DNA of 64,000 nucleotides, taken from Cyprinodon diabolis. Its lineage: Eukaryota > Chordata > Actinopteri > Cyprinodontiformes > Cyprinodontidae. Each line of letters starts with the position of its first letter. Positions within the stretch are counted from its first letter, which is position 1. Made by a program: the position numbers and the translations under genes. The stretch is from assembly GCA_030533445.1 (NCBI GenBank), contig CM060064.1, positions 40,455,787 through 40,519,786 on the forward strand. The letters run 5' to 3'. A model generated the notes under the pieces. The model had not been told where the DNA came from. It worked only from the letters and a program-made list of their open reading frames with translations, and ran no database searches. Of this stretch, positions 9,301 to 18,880 are shown piece by piece.

Positions 9301-12300
9301 AATAAAAATACTGACTTGAAATATTAAAAGTAAGCAGTGGCTTTAAAATAATCTCAACAGGTATATCCATGTTCAAAATGTCTTGATCCTTGCAGAGCTT
9401 TTAGGAGGTTGGATCTGTCTCCTTTAGATAAGGGTTTGGTTAGTGAATGTTGAATCTGTTTCGGCTGCTCTTTATCCGTACTCCTAAACTTCTAAAGTAA
9501 ATAAGAAGCCTATTAACTAAAATATTTTAGTGATAGTTTATATCCAAGCCTGCCATGCATGCTGTATAAGCACTGTGTGTTTCCAGACAAATCTGACTGG
9601 TTTATTTTGCTATTCAGAGATTTTTCCTGATGTATTTTACTCTGTAGCTGTGTCTCTCTCAGCCTGCCTGACTGATGATGATATTCCCGTCAAATTGCTG
9701 CGTAGGTCCTGAGCCCCCTGCTGTTCAGCCTGATGACACATGACTGCATCTCCAGGTTCACCACAAACACATTGTGAAGTTCATAGATGACAAACATGGC
9801 GGTGAGCCTCGTCAGAGACGACAACAAGCAGGAGTACAGAGAGGAGGTGGAGCAGGTGGGTCTATCTCAGTCAAGCACAGTTGCAGAAAATCATGACCAG
9901 TCCCTTTCTTTTTAAAGTAATTATTCCGCCTTAATCTGGTCTGATTCTCGCTCAGATCGGATGCTCAATCATGTCTAATGTGTTCCAGCCACTAAAGGAA
10001 CCGGGATATAAACAACAATAGGAAAATTAACAAAGCAGTTAATACAACCATTCCCTAAACTTAGAGTATTGTTTAAATAAATGTAAACAATACATTTACA
10101 ATAAAAATTTTCGGCAAACACTGATTCAATCTACAAACTCCTCTACTGCTGCTAGATAATAAAGCATAGAAAAACTTTCAGAGACTGTGATTATATGAAG
10201 AATTCATTCATCAAAGCATCACAGCACCTTTTTTCTGACTAAGAATCAATCAGCAAATCAAGGGCATTAATTCAGCTCCAGTGTACTCAATTGCCTGTGA
10301 TGAGTCAATGACATTGAACAGGGAGAACTCTTATGCAGGTATTGAAGGGAAAACAAACCAGTTAATCATGAATGTTTATTATATATTTAGGCCTACTTAG
10401 TCATTTTGATAATGGGCTAATATACACTTAGATTCTGTGTCGCCTTAGCAGGCTTATATAAGACTTTGCAGGTCCAGACAGGTTTGTTTCTGGTTTTTGT
10501 TTTTTGGTCCAATGTGACTCTTTGAACAATGTGAGTTGCCGACCCTTGCTCTGACCAATTTTTTTAGCCCTATCCCTAAATTTATTGCTTTCCCATGAGG
10601 GTAGTGATTTCCCAATTCCTCTTTGCATGTAGGGGTAGTGGACAAAACAAGGGGTAGGGCATGGGTGCACAAGTCCAGTCCTCAAGAGTTACTATCCTGC
10701 AACTTTTTCATGCACCCCATTTTTAACACACCTGAATCAAATAAGTGGCTCGTTACCTTTCATCTAATGGGCTTAATGAGGGGATTGAGCCTTTCGATTC
10801 AGGTGTGTTAGAGAAGAGATGCATCTAAAAGTTACAGGATGGCAGCTCTTAAGGACTGGACTTGAGCAACCCTGGGGTAAGGGGTATGAATGTAGCCCTT
10901 CCGAGTGAGGGATTGTGGATGCTGACTTAACGAAGAAAGGCCAGAGAAAAGGTCCCACAAAACATGGAGGACAGAGATTCTACCGGGCAACTTGCAATTA
11001 TTTTTTTTTTACTTTTGAAAGCCAAACAAAGCCATTGGTATCTGTGTCCCCAGGTTCACCAGATTCTCCCAGACAACAAAAGTAAGGTGCGTGGTCGGAA
11101 AAATCTATTCACTATCACAAGCCTTCTCATGCAAATCACTGTGCTGATTTCAATTTACTTACTTTTAAAGGTATCTGCTTTAGCAAAGCACCTGCTAGAG
11201 AAGGCTAAACACGTAGTCTTATCTTACTGATGTCTCAGAAGCTGTTGTACCGTTCTAGATGTTTTCTTAAGAGGCTAGCCTCCTTTAGACAATACATTAT
11301 TTCAACAAATGCTTCAATTTGTGAGAAACTGTCTATTTTGTTTGTGAGAATCTCTTCCTGTGCTTCTAAAGTAGAGAAAACCTGTTTGAGCAAAACAGGC
11401 ATTAATATTGGCAACAGTATCTCTTGCAGGGTAAAACATATAATAAATACTGGCTTGAATGAAAAACACCTTATCGCAAATTCTTGATTGATGAGACTTG
11501 TACATTTTATTTTTCCATCAACAGGTGAGACGTGTTCTGGAACTCAGACAGGAGCAATGGGAAATTAGTGCCAGAGCCCCATCAGAGAGAACCAGAACCA
11601 ACACGAGACGTCCAGCTGTGCCCTCAATAAAGTTAAGCAACAGCAACAGTTTCTTCACCATCGCCATCAGACTGCTGAACTGTTGAAAAAAAACTCTAAA
11701 TCATGCCACAAAGTCTGCATCACAGCAACAACACCAAACCAAAAATACAGCATATTTGCACAATATATATCAATGCTCTGAACTTCCATATCAACCCGTT
11801 TTTTTTTTTTTTTGCACCAGGTTTTTTTCTCCCACACTGTTTATATTTGATCACTGCTGCACTTTAAGGAATGGAAATGTTAATTTACTGTCTGAAAGCT
11901 GTACTGAACAAAATGCGTTTTTGTATACACTCCAAACCCTGTCCAATGTCCTTGCACAGGCTAGTTGGGAGGGCTCCTGTGCTGGAGGTACAACAGGAGT
12001 TAAGTTAAAAAGGATTTTTTAAAAGCCACTCAGAAACCTCTTAAGAGCATTCCCCTTTGTCATCTTTATTTTCTCTATTGCCCATTTAGGCTAAAAAAAG
12101 CTTTGTCTTCTCTCTTATGGTGGGACGTATCTTTTGTAAGTGCATACATAAATATGCAGTCGCTTATGAACCCGAACTTCAACTATGCAGAGAGGGGTGT
12201 CCCAATTCTGAGGAAAGATTATGAGGCCCTAACCGTTTAGGCTTCAGTTCAATTAATTTAGCGGCTAGCTAGCTCAAATGGTAACTCACCCTTCCTGCAA

Positions 12301-14398
12301 ACAGGAAGCCTGGGTTTTATATCCCAGTTGGGGGGAAATGACCTGCCAGTGTGGGTATTTAGGCTAATGCCTGCATTGGCGAGTGGCACCCTGGTGGTTA
12401 GGGCATTGCGCTTGGAATTAACCTGAGGTTCTGGGTTCAAGCCCCACTCCCACGGACCCTTAACCCCACACTGCTTCCCGGGTGCCCCACAATGGCGGCC
12501 CCCCACTCCCCAAGGGGATGGGTTAAATGCAGGGAGTTCTCTGTACTTTTGATAACGTAATGTCACTAAAACTCTGGGTAAAAAAGTGTCATGCTAAGTA
12601 TGGGGAATATTTGGATTGGGTATAAATGTGAAAATGACTTCCTGTCTGTTACGGTCCCTGGCCTTTTAAGACTGCAGGATTGTTTTCCATTGCAGGTTCA
12701 GCTCTGACAGAAATCTTCCTTGTTGGCAGCCTGAAGGCTGCAGAGGAGCAGTGACATCATTGCACCAGCAGAAGATTGTCAAGCCAATCAGATGTTGATG
12801 AGGCCTACCTGCACCATATAAAAGGGAGCTTTCAGTTTGGGGACAGCTAGTAGGAAAAGGTTTTGTTAAGCTGTTCCCCCCACCTTTGGTTTCAAACTGT
12901 TTCGGGCAGTTAAAACTCTTTGCCCTCGCTTGTTCTGTATATTTTTCTGAATCTCCTTTAGGTGGATCAAGCTAGAAGCTTGTGTTTGGGAGGTTTGGCG
13001 CTCCCTTTGTCTTTTCTTTTGGGTTGTTTTGAGTTAAAATTAGACTGACTTGTTTGAACATTTTGTAACATCTTTTGCACATAACCGGTGAGAACGTTCA
13101 CTGCTCGTCCCTAAACCTCATGCTTATATGTGACATTTGCTCCAGGATAAACATTTAATAAAGAATGTTTATCATATATTTGAGCCCTCATAGCCCTTTT
13201 CTATAGTGGAATAAATACACTTAGAGCCTGTGTTGCCATACGAGCCACATATATATAAGACTTTTACATTTTTGCAACTCCAGACAGATTTATTTTTTGG
13301 TCCAATATGGCTCTTCGAGCAGTTTGGGTTGATGACACCTGTCCTAGACCTTGGGGTGTAACACTGTCACTCAAGAAAATGTGTTGCTGACCAAATGTTC
13401 CAGGTCTGGGTGGATGACTGAGTGCTGACAGGGACACTGGCAGTCAGTGGCATGTCAAAAGAAAATACCAATTTGAACCATTCAATTTAATAAACCAGGT
13501 GTCATAGCTCAAACAGCTTTAAACTTCATTAAAAATAAAATAAAATTTAAAGCATTGCTGAAATCAAAACAAACAGACTCAAACTTTTACCATTTCTGTT
13601 CGGAAAGCCATCTCCTTCTCCAGGTTTGACAGATGGGAAAAGTGCCTGTCATTCTCAAAGAGCTGAGACAGATGGTACCTATCCACAAGGGAAGAGAAGA
13701 AGTGTGAAAACAAAGGAGGGGAAAGCAGAACATCATTGTATAACACAGTAGTTTCAGCACTACAGCTCACCAGTGCAGATATCCAGTCAGCCCAGCTGAG
13801 GAGAGACATATTTTAAACTTTAAATGTTCTGCTTTGCAACTGTTTCCTCTTGATATAAAACAAAAACACACAGATAACGATTCAAATATGACTGAATAAT
13901 ATCCTGTTTGGTTCTTAAATAGATACCAAAGAGTTGACTTAATGTGGAAGGATGTTAACACGTGACTAACTGGTGAATAACACAAGCAAAAGAGAGTTTG
14001 TTATGAGAGGGTCCACGATAACGACCACCAGAGAGCTAGCTAAGCTAACAGTTAGCCCAGTTATGGTTAACAGATAATTTCCCAGGTTTACCGCTATAAC
14101 GGCGTCACTTTACCAGTTAGCCCGCGTTAGCTTGGGGTTTCTGGGCATGCTAGTGGGTTAAAGCTCAGAACTTACCAAGTAGCACCGTGACACCCAGCTT
14201 CCAGACCGAACAAGAAGTTAGCCCGAGCTTGTGCCCGATTCCTGCCAGCCCGTTTGGGTGAGAGAAAGCCTTGCTCTCCCTGCCTGGTCGCCGTATGTTA
14301 CTTTTGCTGTGAGGTGAAACATGGTGAAGGTTTCTATCGCGCTCGGTCTGGGTCTGACCCGGACTCTTCCCGATCTGTTTCCTGGTTTTAGCCACCAT
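6270..14398 (-). CDS. dpy19l1: DPY19L1-type protein C-mannosyltransferase, 5' five exons (gene runs off the left edge)
   Basis: DPY19 proteins are ER multi-pass GT-C enzymes that C-mannosylate tryptophans in WxxW/thrombospondin-type repeats using dolichol-phosphate mannose. Exons read on the minus strand are 14398-14176, 13795-13771, 13678-13591, 7918-7781 and 6390-6270, all GT-AG, totalling 595 nt (198 residues plus one base). The protein has a basic, hydrophilic N-terminus ([15 protein letters not shown]), a first membrane segment near residues 67-83, then the family hallmark first luminal loop: [11 protein letters not shown] (about 89-99), [25 protein letters not shown] and [19 protein letters not shown] follows before the reading runs off. 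Family length is near 700 residues, so about 500 lie before position 1. It is closest to DPY19L1 by recall; teleosts also have dpy19l1-like copies, so the exact paralogue is open. Intron 3 (5.7 kb), intron 4 and intron 5 are repeat-filled. The start is the first ATG of the open frame, in context ACCATGG. Confidence 0.92.
6391..7134. other. Intron 4 of dpy19l1, 3' part, no further feature seen
   Basis: AT-rich intronic sequence between exon 5 and the repeats at 7135. No repeat family, RNA gene or open frame of note was recognised. Confidence 0.6.
7135..7305. repeat. Head-to-head pair of a dispersed repeat, forming an inverted repeat
   Basis: The repeat begins CTCAGTCATCCAGGTCATAG and contains CATCCAGGAAGCTTTC and GAAACATCTTCAAACTTGG. 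Bases 7182-7218 pair with 7233-7293 in two blocks (ACAATCTACTGGA with TCCAGTAGATTGT; CCATCCAGGAAGCTTT with its complement). A single, uninverted copy of the same repeat is at 21715-21835. Confidence 0.6.
7310..7546 (+). pseudogene. Tc1/mariner transposase relic (C-terminal part)
   Basis: A plus-strand frame reads [20 protein letters not shown] and, after degenerate sequence, [12 protein letters not shown]. These correspond to the Tc1 DDE blocks QQDNxPKH (second catalytic Asp) and WPSQSPDLNPIE (third acidic position, here lost). The region between the blocks is decayed and a poly-A run at 7517-7531 follows. It is an old fragment inside intron 4. Confidence 0.65.
7781..7918 (-). CDS. dpy19l1: dpy19l1 exon 4
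   Basis: 138 nt, 46 whole codons from [16 protein letters not shown] to KRFNLYPE. The acceptor is TTGATTTCAG and the donor GAG|GTAACT. It matches the DPY19L1 luminal loop that follows FRTEM. Confidence 0.92.
7919..9689. other. Intron 3 of dpy19l1, 5' unassigned part
   Basis: AT-rich sequence with no recognised repeat, RNA gene or exon. The frames at 8911-9376 are low-complexity and opposite-strand overlapping, with no family match. Confidence 0.5.
9690..9865 (+). mobile_element. LINE reverse-transcriptase fragment (L2/CR1-like)
   Basis: The broken reading [20 protein letters not shown], then [11 protein letters not shown], then REEVEQ corresponds to the fish LINE palm region (VLSPLLF, then the FADD catalytic box, here FIDD). 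Stops and indels interrupt it. It is about 60 codons long and flanked by unrelated sequence. Confidence 0.6.
10367..10548. repeat. Dispersed repeat, copy 1 (pair with 13160-13350)
   Basis: Shares an ordered series of blocks with 13160-13350: GAATGTTTAT, ATACACTTAGA, TATATAAGACTTT, CCAGACAG and TTTTTTGGTCCAAT. The shared end, ...GGTCCAATNTGNCTCTT, resembles a sequence common in fish repeats. The superfamily could not be set. Confidence 0.5.
10663..10872. mobile_element. Foldback MITE
   Basis: The two ends are inverted copies about 90 bases long: CACAAGTCCAGTCCTCAAGAG near 10668 pairs with a complement near 10845-10867. AACACACCTGAAT at 10726-10738 likewise pairs with ATTCAGGTGTGTT at 10797-10809. 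No coding capacity. It is inserted in a GGGGTAGGG-rich stretch, so the target duplication is ambiguous. Confidence 0.65.
10880..11519. other. Intron 3 sequence without assigned feature
   Basis: Short frames at 10964-11230 and 11230-11487 have no recognisable domains or splice-bounded structure. Nothing else was seen. Confidence 0.4.
11520..11975 (+). mobile_element. LINE 3' end fragment
   Basis: The frame ending at 11684-11686 finishes [15 protein letters not shown], the usual C-terminus of fish L2/CR1-like LINE ORF2 (NSFFPxAIRLLN). A typical 3' UTR follows, with the string GCTGTACTGAACAAAATG shared with 25590-25612. The 5' part is lost or decayed. Confidence 0.6.
12261..12565 (+). mobile_element. 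tRNA-derived SINE region with two tRNA-like heads
   Basis: The first head (12261-12326) has an A-box-like TAGCTCAAATGGT and a degenerate B box (GGTTTTATATCCC). The second head (12381-12446) has CTGGTGGTTAGGGC and a good B box, GGTTCAAGCCC at 12434-12444. A tRNA-unrelated body follows with GGGATGGGTTAAATGCAG, found at the 3' side of many fish SINEs. The second unit may have inserted behind the first. Confidence 0.65.
12647..13070 (+). mobile_element. Possible solo LTR with CCAAT and TATA boxes
   Basis: It starts TGTTACGG and ends TGTAACA, giving short inverted TG...CA ends. CCAAT lies at 12784-12788 and TATAAAAG at 12817-12824. No target duplication was found (CTGTC versus TCTTT), so the borders are tentative. 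A non-LTR Pol II promoter fragment is the alternative. Confidence 0.35.
13160..13350. repeat. Dispersed repeat, copy 2 (pair with 10367-10548)
   Basis: Same block order as copy 1, including ATACACTTAGA, TATATAAGACTTT, CCAGACAG and TTTTTTGGTCCAAT. AATAAA occurs at 13155-13160. Confidence 0.5.
13591..13678 (-). CDS. dpy19l1: dpy19l1 exon 3
   Basis: 88 nt. The exon completes a Trp codon and then encodes [16 protein letters not shown] through AFRTEM. This is the most conserved part of the family's first luminal loop. The donor is ATG|GTAAAA. Intron 2 on its 5' side is only 92 bp. Confidence 0.92.
13771..13795 (-). CDS. dpy19l1: dpy19l1 exon 2, 25-nt micro-exon
   Basis: The acceptor TCTCTCCTCAG precedes CTGGGCTGACTGG, and the donor CACTG|GTGAGC follows. 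Joined to its neighbours it reads AGLTGYLHW, the second half of the first membrane helix. Its length (25) is not a multiple of three. Skipping it would frameshift the message, so it must be constitutive for a full protein. Confidence 0.85.
13796..14175 (-). other. dpy19l1: Intron 1 of dpy19l1
   Basis: 380 bp between GTAAGT at 14175 and TCTCTCCTCAG at 13796. It contains several GCTAGC/GCTAAC-type short repeats (14032-14130). No other feature was seen. Confidence 0.7.
14176..14398 (-). CDS. dpy19l1: dpy19l1 exon 1 (coding part)
   Basis: The minus-strand ATG is at 14398-14396 in context AAAACCATGGTGG. There are 74 codons plus one base, ending LGVTVLL, then donor G|GTAAGT (14175-14174). It covers the cytosolic N-terminus and the start of the first membrane helix. 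The palindromic CCATGG at the start also creates a plus-strand ATG, which stops after 11 codons. Confidence 0.9.
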
Positions 14399-14771
14399 GG
14401 TTTTCAGAGCGGAGGTTCGGGGAGCGAGCTGAAAGAGCAGAAGGGTGTGCGAGCAAAACAGCTCGTCTCCTATCTGCTCCTCAGATCTGCTTTACTACCT
14501 GAGAGATGCTGCGACGAGTGACTCGGTGCAATTTTAGTAAAGCTGCACCCTCTGGTGGACATGAAACAACACTACAGTGAGATTGTAAGAGCTGTAGCCA
14601 TGGCAACACATAGGCACGGATTCCAGTCGGTCTTTGACGTTTACGTCACTTCCGCAAAAACGCAATGCATTTAGGGTAGTTAGCGCCATTTCTGTGGTGA
14701 AGAGACAGCAGCAACAAACAAAAGACAACTAACAGAGAGTAGAAGTGTTCTAGTTGCTTCCTTTGGAAATA
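14399..14771. promoter_or_regulatory. Bidirectional promoter between dpy19l1 and the THAP gene
   Basis: 373 bp separate the two divergent ATGs. There is no TATA box. Near the THAP start are TGACGT (14635-14640), ACGTCA (14643-14648), an ETS-type CACTTCCG (14647-14654) and a YY1-like GCGCCATT (14683-14690). Such sites are usual in TATA-less housekeeping promoters. Base composition is clearly less AT-rich than the flanks. Transcription starts cannot be placed from sequence. Confidence 0.5.
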
Positions 14772-16428
14772 ATGGGACACTGGTGCCGCGTCAAAGGATG
14801 CAATAGTAATTCTAAACAGAGAACAGCAGATGGGGCCTTACAGTTTTTCGTATTCCCCACTGGGGAAAAAAAATACGGACCGCAGACAGAGGACTTAACA
14901 AAGAGGCATCGGGCTGCATGGGTCGCTGCTGTAAGAAGGAAAGACATCACGTTTCATAAAATATCTCCTCATGCCCGTGTTTGCTCTCGGCATTTTCACA
15001 AAGGTAAGTCCTTATAAATATACACTAATAGAAATCAACACGCTGAAATGGTTTGCTTATAAAGTTGCAGGAGTTCATGTAAACCTACTGAAACATGCTG
15101 TGGAAGAGAAGCGGAAAGTGATGTTTGTTTTGTTTATTTCTTTTTTAGACCGCTAAAATGTAATAAATAATGCATTCTCTGTATATAATCATTTACACAA
15201 TCTGCAATACAAATATATTTTTTCAATGAATAAATATATATTAATAGACTGTACATATAAAAACACTGTACATACCCACTCGTCAGCCAACTCACTGTAT
15301 TTATTCATCCTGTGCAATCTACTTAAGTTTATTTATTATAATCGTTTGTTGGTCTGTAAGCTTTTCAGTTTATTTATTTACCTCTGGCCTTAATAGTCCG
15401 ATGTACTTGTGCTGTTTCGGTATAGCAAATTTCCCCACTGTGGGACATAAGGTTATCTTATTTTATTACACATCTAATCTAATGGGCTTTATTATTAAGG
15501 TGCTTTATATAGTGTTTTGAATAGATGTGTAAAACACTCAACCTTTCATCTACTTTGCAGGTCAACCCGCATATGAGATGATGGAGACTGACCCAGACTG
15601 GGCTCCATCCCTGCATCTGGGCCACACTGGCATCAAACCAACAGACACAGACTGCTCTTTAAGACGTGGTTATCGGGAACAGCTGAAAAAGAATGCCCTG
15701 CAAGCAACTGAAACGGGGCTCCATCAGGCTGATGAAATCCTTCAGTGACAGGATGAAGTTACACATGAGGCGACAGAGAACCCTAACCAGCAACAGACTG
15801 ACACGCAGAAGGCTGCTGAAAACGTTGGCCGGCCAAACACCAAGGAAGACACAGAAGGTGGTCGTCAGGAAGGACAGACAGAATGTAACCTGTGTGTGCT
15901 CAGGTGTGCAGAGAGGAACCGTCTTTTGGAAGAAAACAGAGAGCTGCGGCGTGAACTTGATGAGCTGCAGATCTCTTCTTCTTCTGTTGTTTTATGGCGG
16001 ATTGGCAGGAGCTGCAGATCTCTGATGGCTTCTTTGGAGACAGTAATGAAAAAGTCAAGTACTATACGGGTCCACCAAACTTGGCAACCTTTATGGCTTT
16101 GTTTAATTTTCTGCTGCCTCTCATGTCTGCTCAAAATAAAATTCTCAGTCCATATCAAATGCTTCTGTTAACCTTCATGCGTCTGAGATTGGATCTGCCC
16201 TCACAACACCTTGCTTATCTCTTCCGTGTTTCACCAAAGACAGTGTACAGAACATTCAATGAAATGGTGTCATTTTTATATGCAAATCTAAAGCGTGCAA
16301 TTGTGTGGCCAGATAGAGACACCTTGCACAAAATTATGCCTCATCAGTTTGTGGAGGCCTTTGGACATAGAGTCACAGTGATTAGTGACTGTTTTGAAAT
16401 TTTCACAGAGAAACCAGCTAATAAATGA
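14772..16428 (+). pseudogene. THAP zinc finger / DDE_Tnp_4 transposase gene, degenerate
   Basis: Exon 1 is 14772-15003. It encodes MGHWCRVKGCNSNSKQ...VCSRHFHKG, a THAP domain with the C2CH zinc ligands (Cys5, Cys10, then CSRH). The ATG has A at -3 and G at +4. The donor G|GTAAGT pairs with acceptor TACTTTGCAG at 15560. Exon 2 gives GQPAYEMMETDPDWAPSLHL, typical of fish THAP-DDE proteins, but meets an in-frame TGA at 15746-15748. The same frame resumes with a Gln/Glu-rich linker and a coiled coil (NRLLEENRELRRELDELQ). A 47-bp insertion then shifts the frame. The DDE_Tnp_4 part (16009-16428) reads YYTGPPNLATFMALFNFLLP, LSPYQMLLLTFMRLRLDLP and VTVISDCFEIFTEKP, which includes the first catalytic Asp, then stops at TGA 16426-16428, so the later acidic residues are gone. 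It is either a dead ISL2EU/Harbinger-like transposon or a THAP-only product of 138 codons. Confidence 0.8.
15250..15480 (+). mobile_element. LINE 3' tail inside the THAP-gene intron
   Basis: AAATTTCCCCACTGTGGGAC near 15427-15446 followed by AAGGTTATCTTATTTTATTA is the usual fish LINE 3' end and slippage-type tail. No coding part was seen. Confidence 0.45.
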
Positions 16429-17245
16429 ATGCCAGATCAAGTACTGTTTCAACTTCATTCTTCTTTTTTTATTCTTCTTTTCAGACAAATAGAATTTTGC
16501 TTTTTTTAAAGTTACTTTTGAAAAATAACAGCAAAACAAATATAAGTTTCACCATCACTTCAAATATTAATGTTTCTGAAGTTGTAAAAATGTGTGTACA
16601 ATAAAGAGTGGAGTTTGAAATTTGAAACAAGCGTTATCTTTTCAATCAAGCAGAGAATTTATGAAAATGCAATACAAAATCTCAAATACATAAATAATGC
16701 AGAACAGTGCAAAGCTTCAAATGTTTTACTTTGTCTTCCTCCCTTGTATATAGCAGATTGGTCTTTAGATTAAATTAAAAGATTTTCATTTTCCCTGGAC
16801 TTGTTTTCACTGTGGTCTGTGGTCTTCCATACAGATATGACCTAACAGGTGATATCTGTGAAGAAGACTGCAGATCCCAGTGAAAACAGGCCTGGGTAAA
16901 GTGAACAGCAAATACAATGTGCAAAAATTATGACAAGTTTTTTCGTTCAGTCTGATGAGCAGCACAAACTACTCTAATAACTGCAGCTATCTGTGCAACT
17001 GCCTACAACATCTGCCTTGTCACTGTAATAATAATATATAATATCGTTCCCTAGCAGCTTTAGAAAGTTTATCTGGGTAGGGTATCCGTTCAGTTTTCTT
17101 GTTCTTTTCCATTTAACTTATAATCCTCGCTGCTAGCTTGCAGCGCTTTCCTTTTGTTTTCTGCTGTTTTGTTTTTCTTCCGCTCACCACAAAAATGGCA
17201 CTAGGGGTCGTGTCAGTCACGTTACTGACAAAGACCGGTTGGCGT
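16429..17245. other. AT-rich spacer after the THAP pseudogene
   Basis: AATAAA at 16601-16606 could serve as a polyadenylation signal for the plus-strand gene. No other feature was recognised up to the hAT element. Confidence 0.4.
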
Positions 17246-17966
17246 CAGGGGCGGAGCTAGATTGGGGGCCCTGGGGCGCCCATGGCCAATCTGTGGCCAC
17301 CCCTACCATTTTGTCCCTCTAATACAGATGGTGGCAGCAGTAATACTTTCAAGTGGAATATTTAAAACATTTTAATATTTTTCATATAGTATCAATTACT
17401 TGACAACAAAAAGTGCTGTGGTTAATTATGCATATCAATGTACTAATATTAAAAATGATAAGTACAGAATTCCTGCTCTTTTCAGAACTAGATTTTGTGT
17501 TTTATGGGGTAAAGAGAGAATTATGTGTCTCTGCAAGTCATTTAGGAGTCTTCAGTAAAATCATAGATAAATAACTATTTTAGTAAAAATGTATTAAATA
17601 ATTTATGTAGATACTAGTACTTGTAAATATCAATTGTATGCATAATTATTATTGATAAAAGTAGGTGAGTAATGACAAAGGAGAAGATGTTCGCCCAAAA
17701 CTCAAACCTGAAAGAATTGTTTCCACTATACCTTTAAACTAGAAAGCTCAAATGTTGAAATACATGAGTCTATTTGTTAGGAAAGGCTGCAGGAAAGTAT
17801 AGTTAGTCTTTGTTTAGAAAATATGGATGTTGTGCTTGTTAATTTTCCTGTTGGAACAGTGTAGATTGACCCTGAGGTTCTGGCGCCTATCCACCTTCAG
17901 CGACCCCTCAGTGTACATTGGTTTTCACCTGGCCATCCTTATAAAAACTTTCTGGCTACGCCTCTG
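17246..17966. mobile_element. hAT-type MITE, copy 1 (complete)
   Basis: It starts CAGGGGCGGAGCTAGA and ends with the complement of CAGAGGCGTAGCCAGA. An exact 8-bp duplication, GTTGGCGT, flanks it at 17238-17245 and 17967-17974. No transposase. The body matches 18005-18516. Confidence 0.9.
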
Positions 17967-18004
17967 GTTGGCGTGTCTCCCTACAGATAACTTTGGGTTG
18001 TCTA

Positions 18005-18516
18005 GACAGGGGCAGAGGTAGATGGGGGGCCAGTGGTGGCCTTGACCCCCCCTTAACCAATCATTGGCCACCCCTGTGGCCACACCTACCATTTCTTCCC
18101 TCTAATACTGATGTTGGCAGCAGTAATACTCTTAAGTGGAATATTCAAAACATTTTAATTTTTCATACATTAACAATTACTTGGCAGCAAAAACACTGTT
18201 AATTATGCATATCAATGTACTAATTTTAAAGATAAGTACAGAATTTCTGCTCTTTTCAGAGTTTTTGTTATATGGGGTAAAGAATAAATTATATCTCTGC
18301 AGGTCATCTAAGAGTCTTCAGTAAAATCATAGATAAATAAGTAGTTTAGTAAAAATTTATTAAATAATCCATTTCTGTAGATATTAGTACTTGTAAATAT
18401 CAATTTTATGCATAATGATTATTGATAAAAGTAGGTAAGTAATGACAAAGGAGAAGATGTTCGCCCAAAACTCAAACCTGAAAGAATTTTTCACTGTACC
18501 TTTAATCTAGAAAGTA
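18005..18516. mobile_element. hAT-type MITE, copy 2 (3' truncated)
   Basis: It starts ACAGGGGCAGAGGTAGATGG and follows copy 1 block by block (GGCAGCAGTAATACT, TTAATTATGCATATCAATGTACTAAT, GGAGAAGATGTTCGCCC) to about 18516. It lacks the last ~220 bp and the right terminal repeat. It lies only 31 bp after the target duplication of copy 1, in the same orientation. Confidence 0.8.
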
Positions 18517-18699
18517 AACATTGGTATTTCCAATAACAGTATGTCGGGGAAAGAATATCTTTTAAATTTTTTTATTCTGTTTGCAAAGTTCCACATACAT
18601 GCCTGTTATTTTGCTAAAAACAAACCCAACCTCACTGTTTTTAGAGCTTATGTAAGATTTTTTTTGACTCCTTAAAAATGTGCACCAACTCTAAAGCTT

Positions 18700-18880
18700 T
18701 GAAACTTAAAACCCTAAGTGAAGCAGTTCATTTGTAATCTGTTTTTTGTTTTGTTTTTTTTCTCTCTCCTTTTTTGTCATGGAATCCTGTGGATTTGTTA
18801 TCCCACACCTACGACTGTTTGCAATGTATTCAGTATATTCTGTATTTATAAATAAAGTAAAAAAAAAAAAAAAAAAAACT
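18700..18880 (+). repeat. Retroposed 3' end with poly(A)
   Basis: A T-rich region is followed by ATAAATAAAGT and an uninterrupted run of about 20 A (18861-18879). This arrangement marks a retroposed transcript 3' end of unknown source. Confidence 0.4.

Noticed and set aside
12261..12450. Possible functional tRNA genes
   Set aside because: The A and B boxes are present but the cloverleaf arms do not pair and a SINE body follows.
14397..14434. Plus-strand ATG in strong Kozak context at the dpy19l1 start
   Set aside because: A by-product of palindromic CCATGG; the frame stops after 11 codons.
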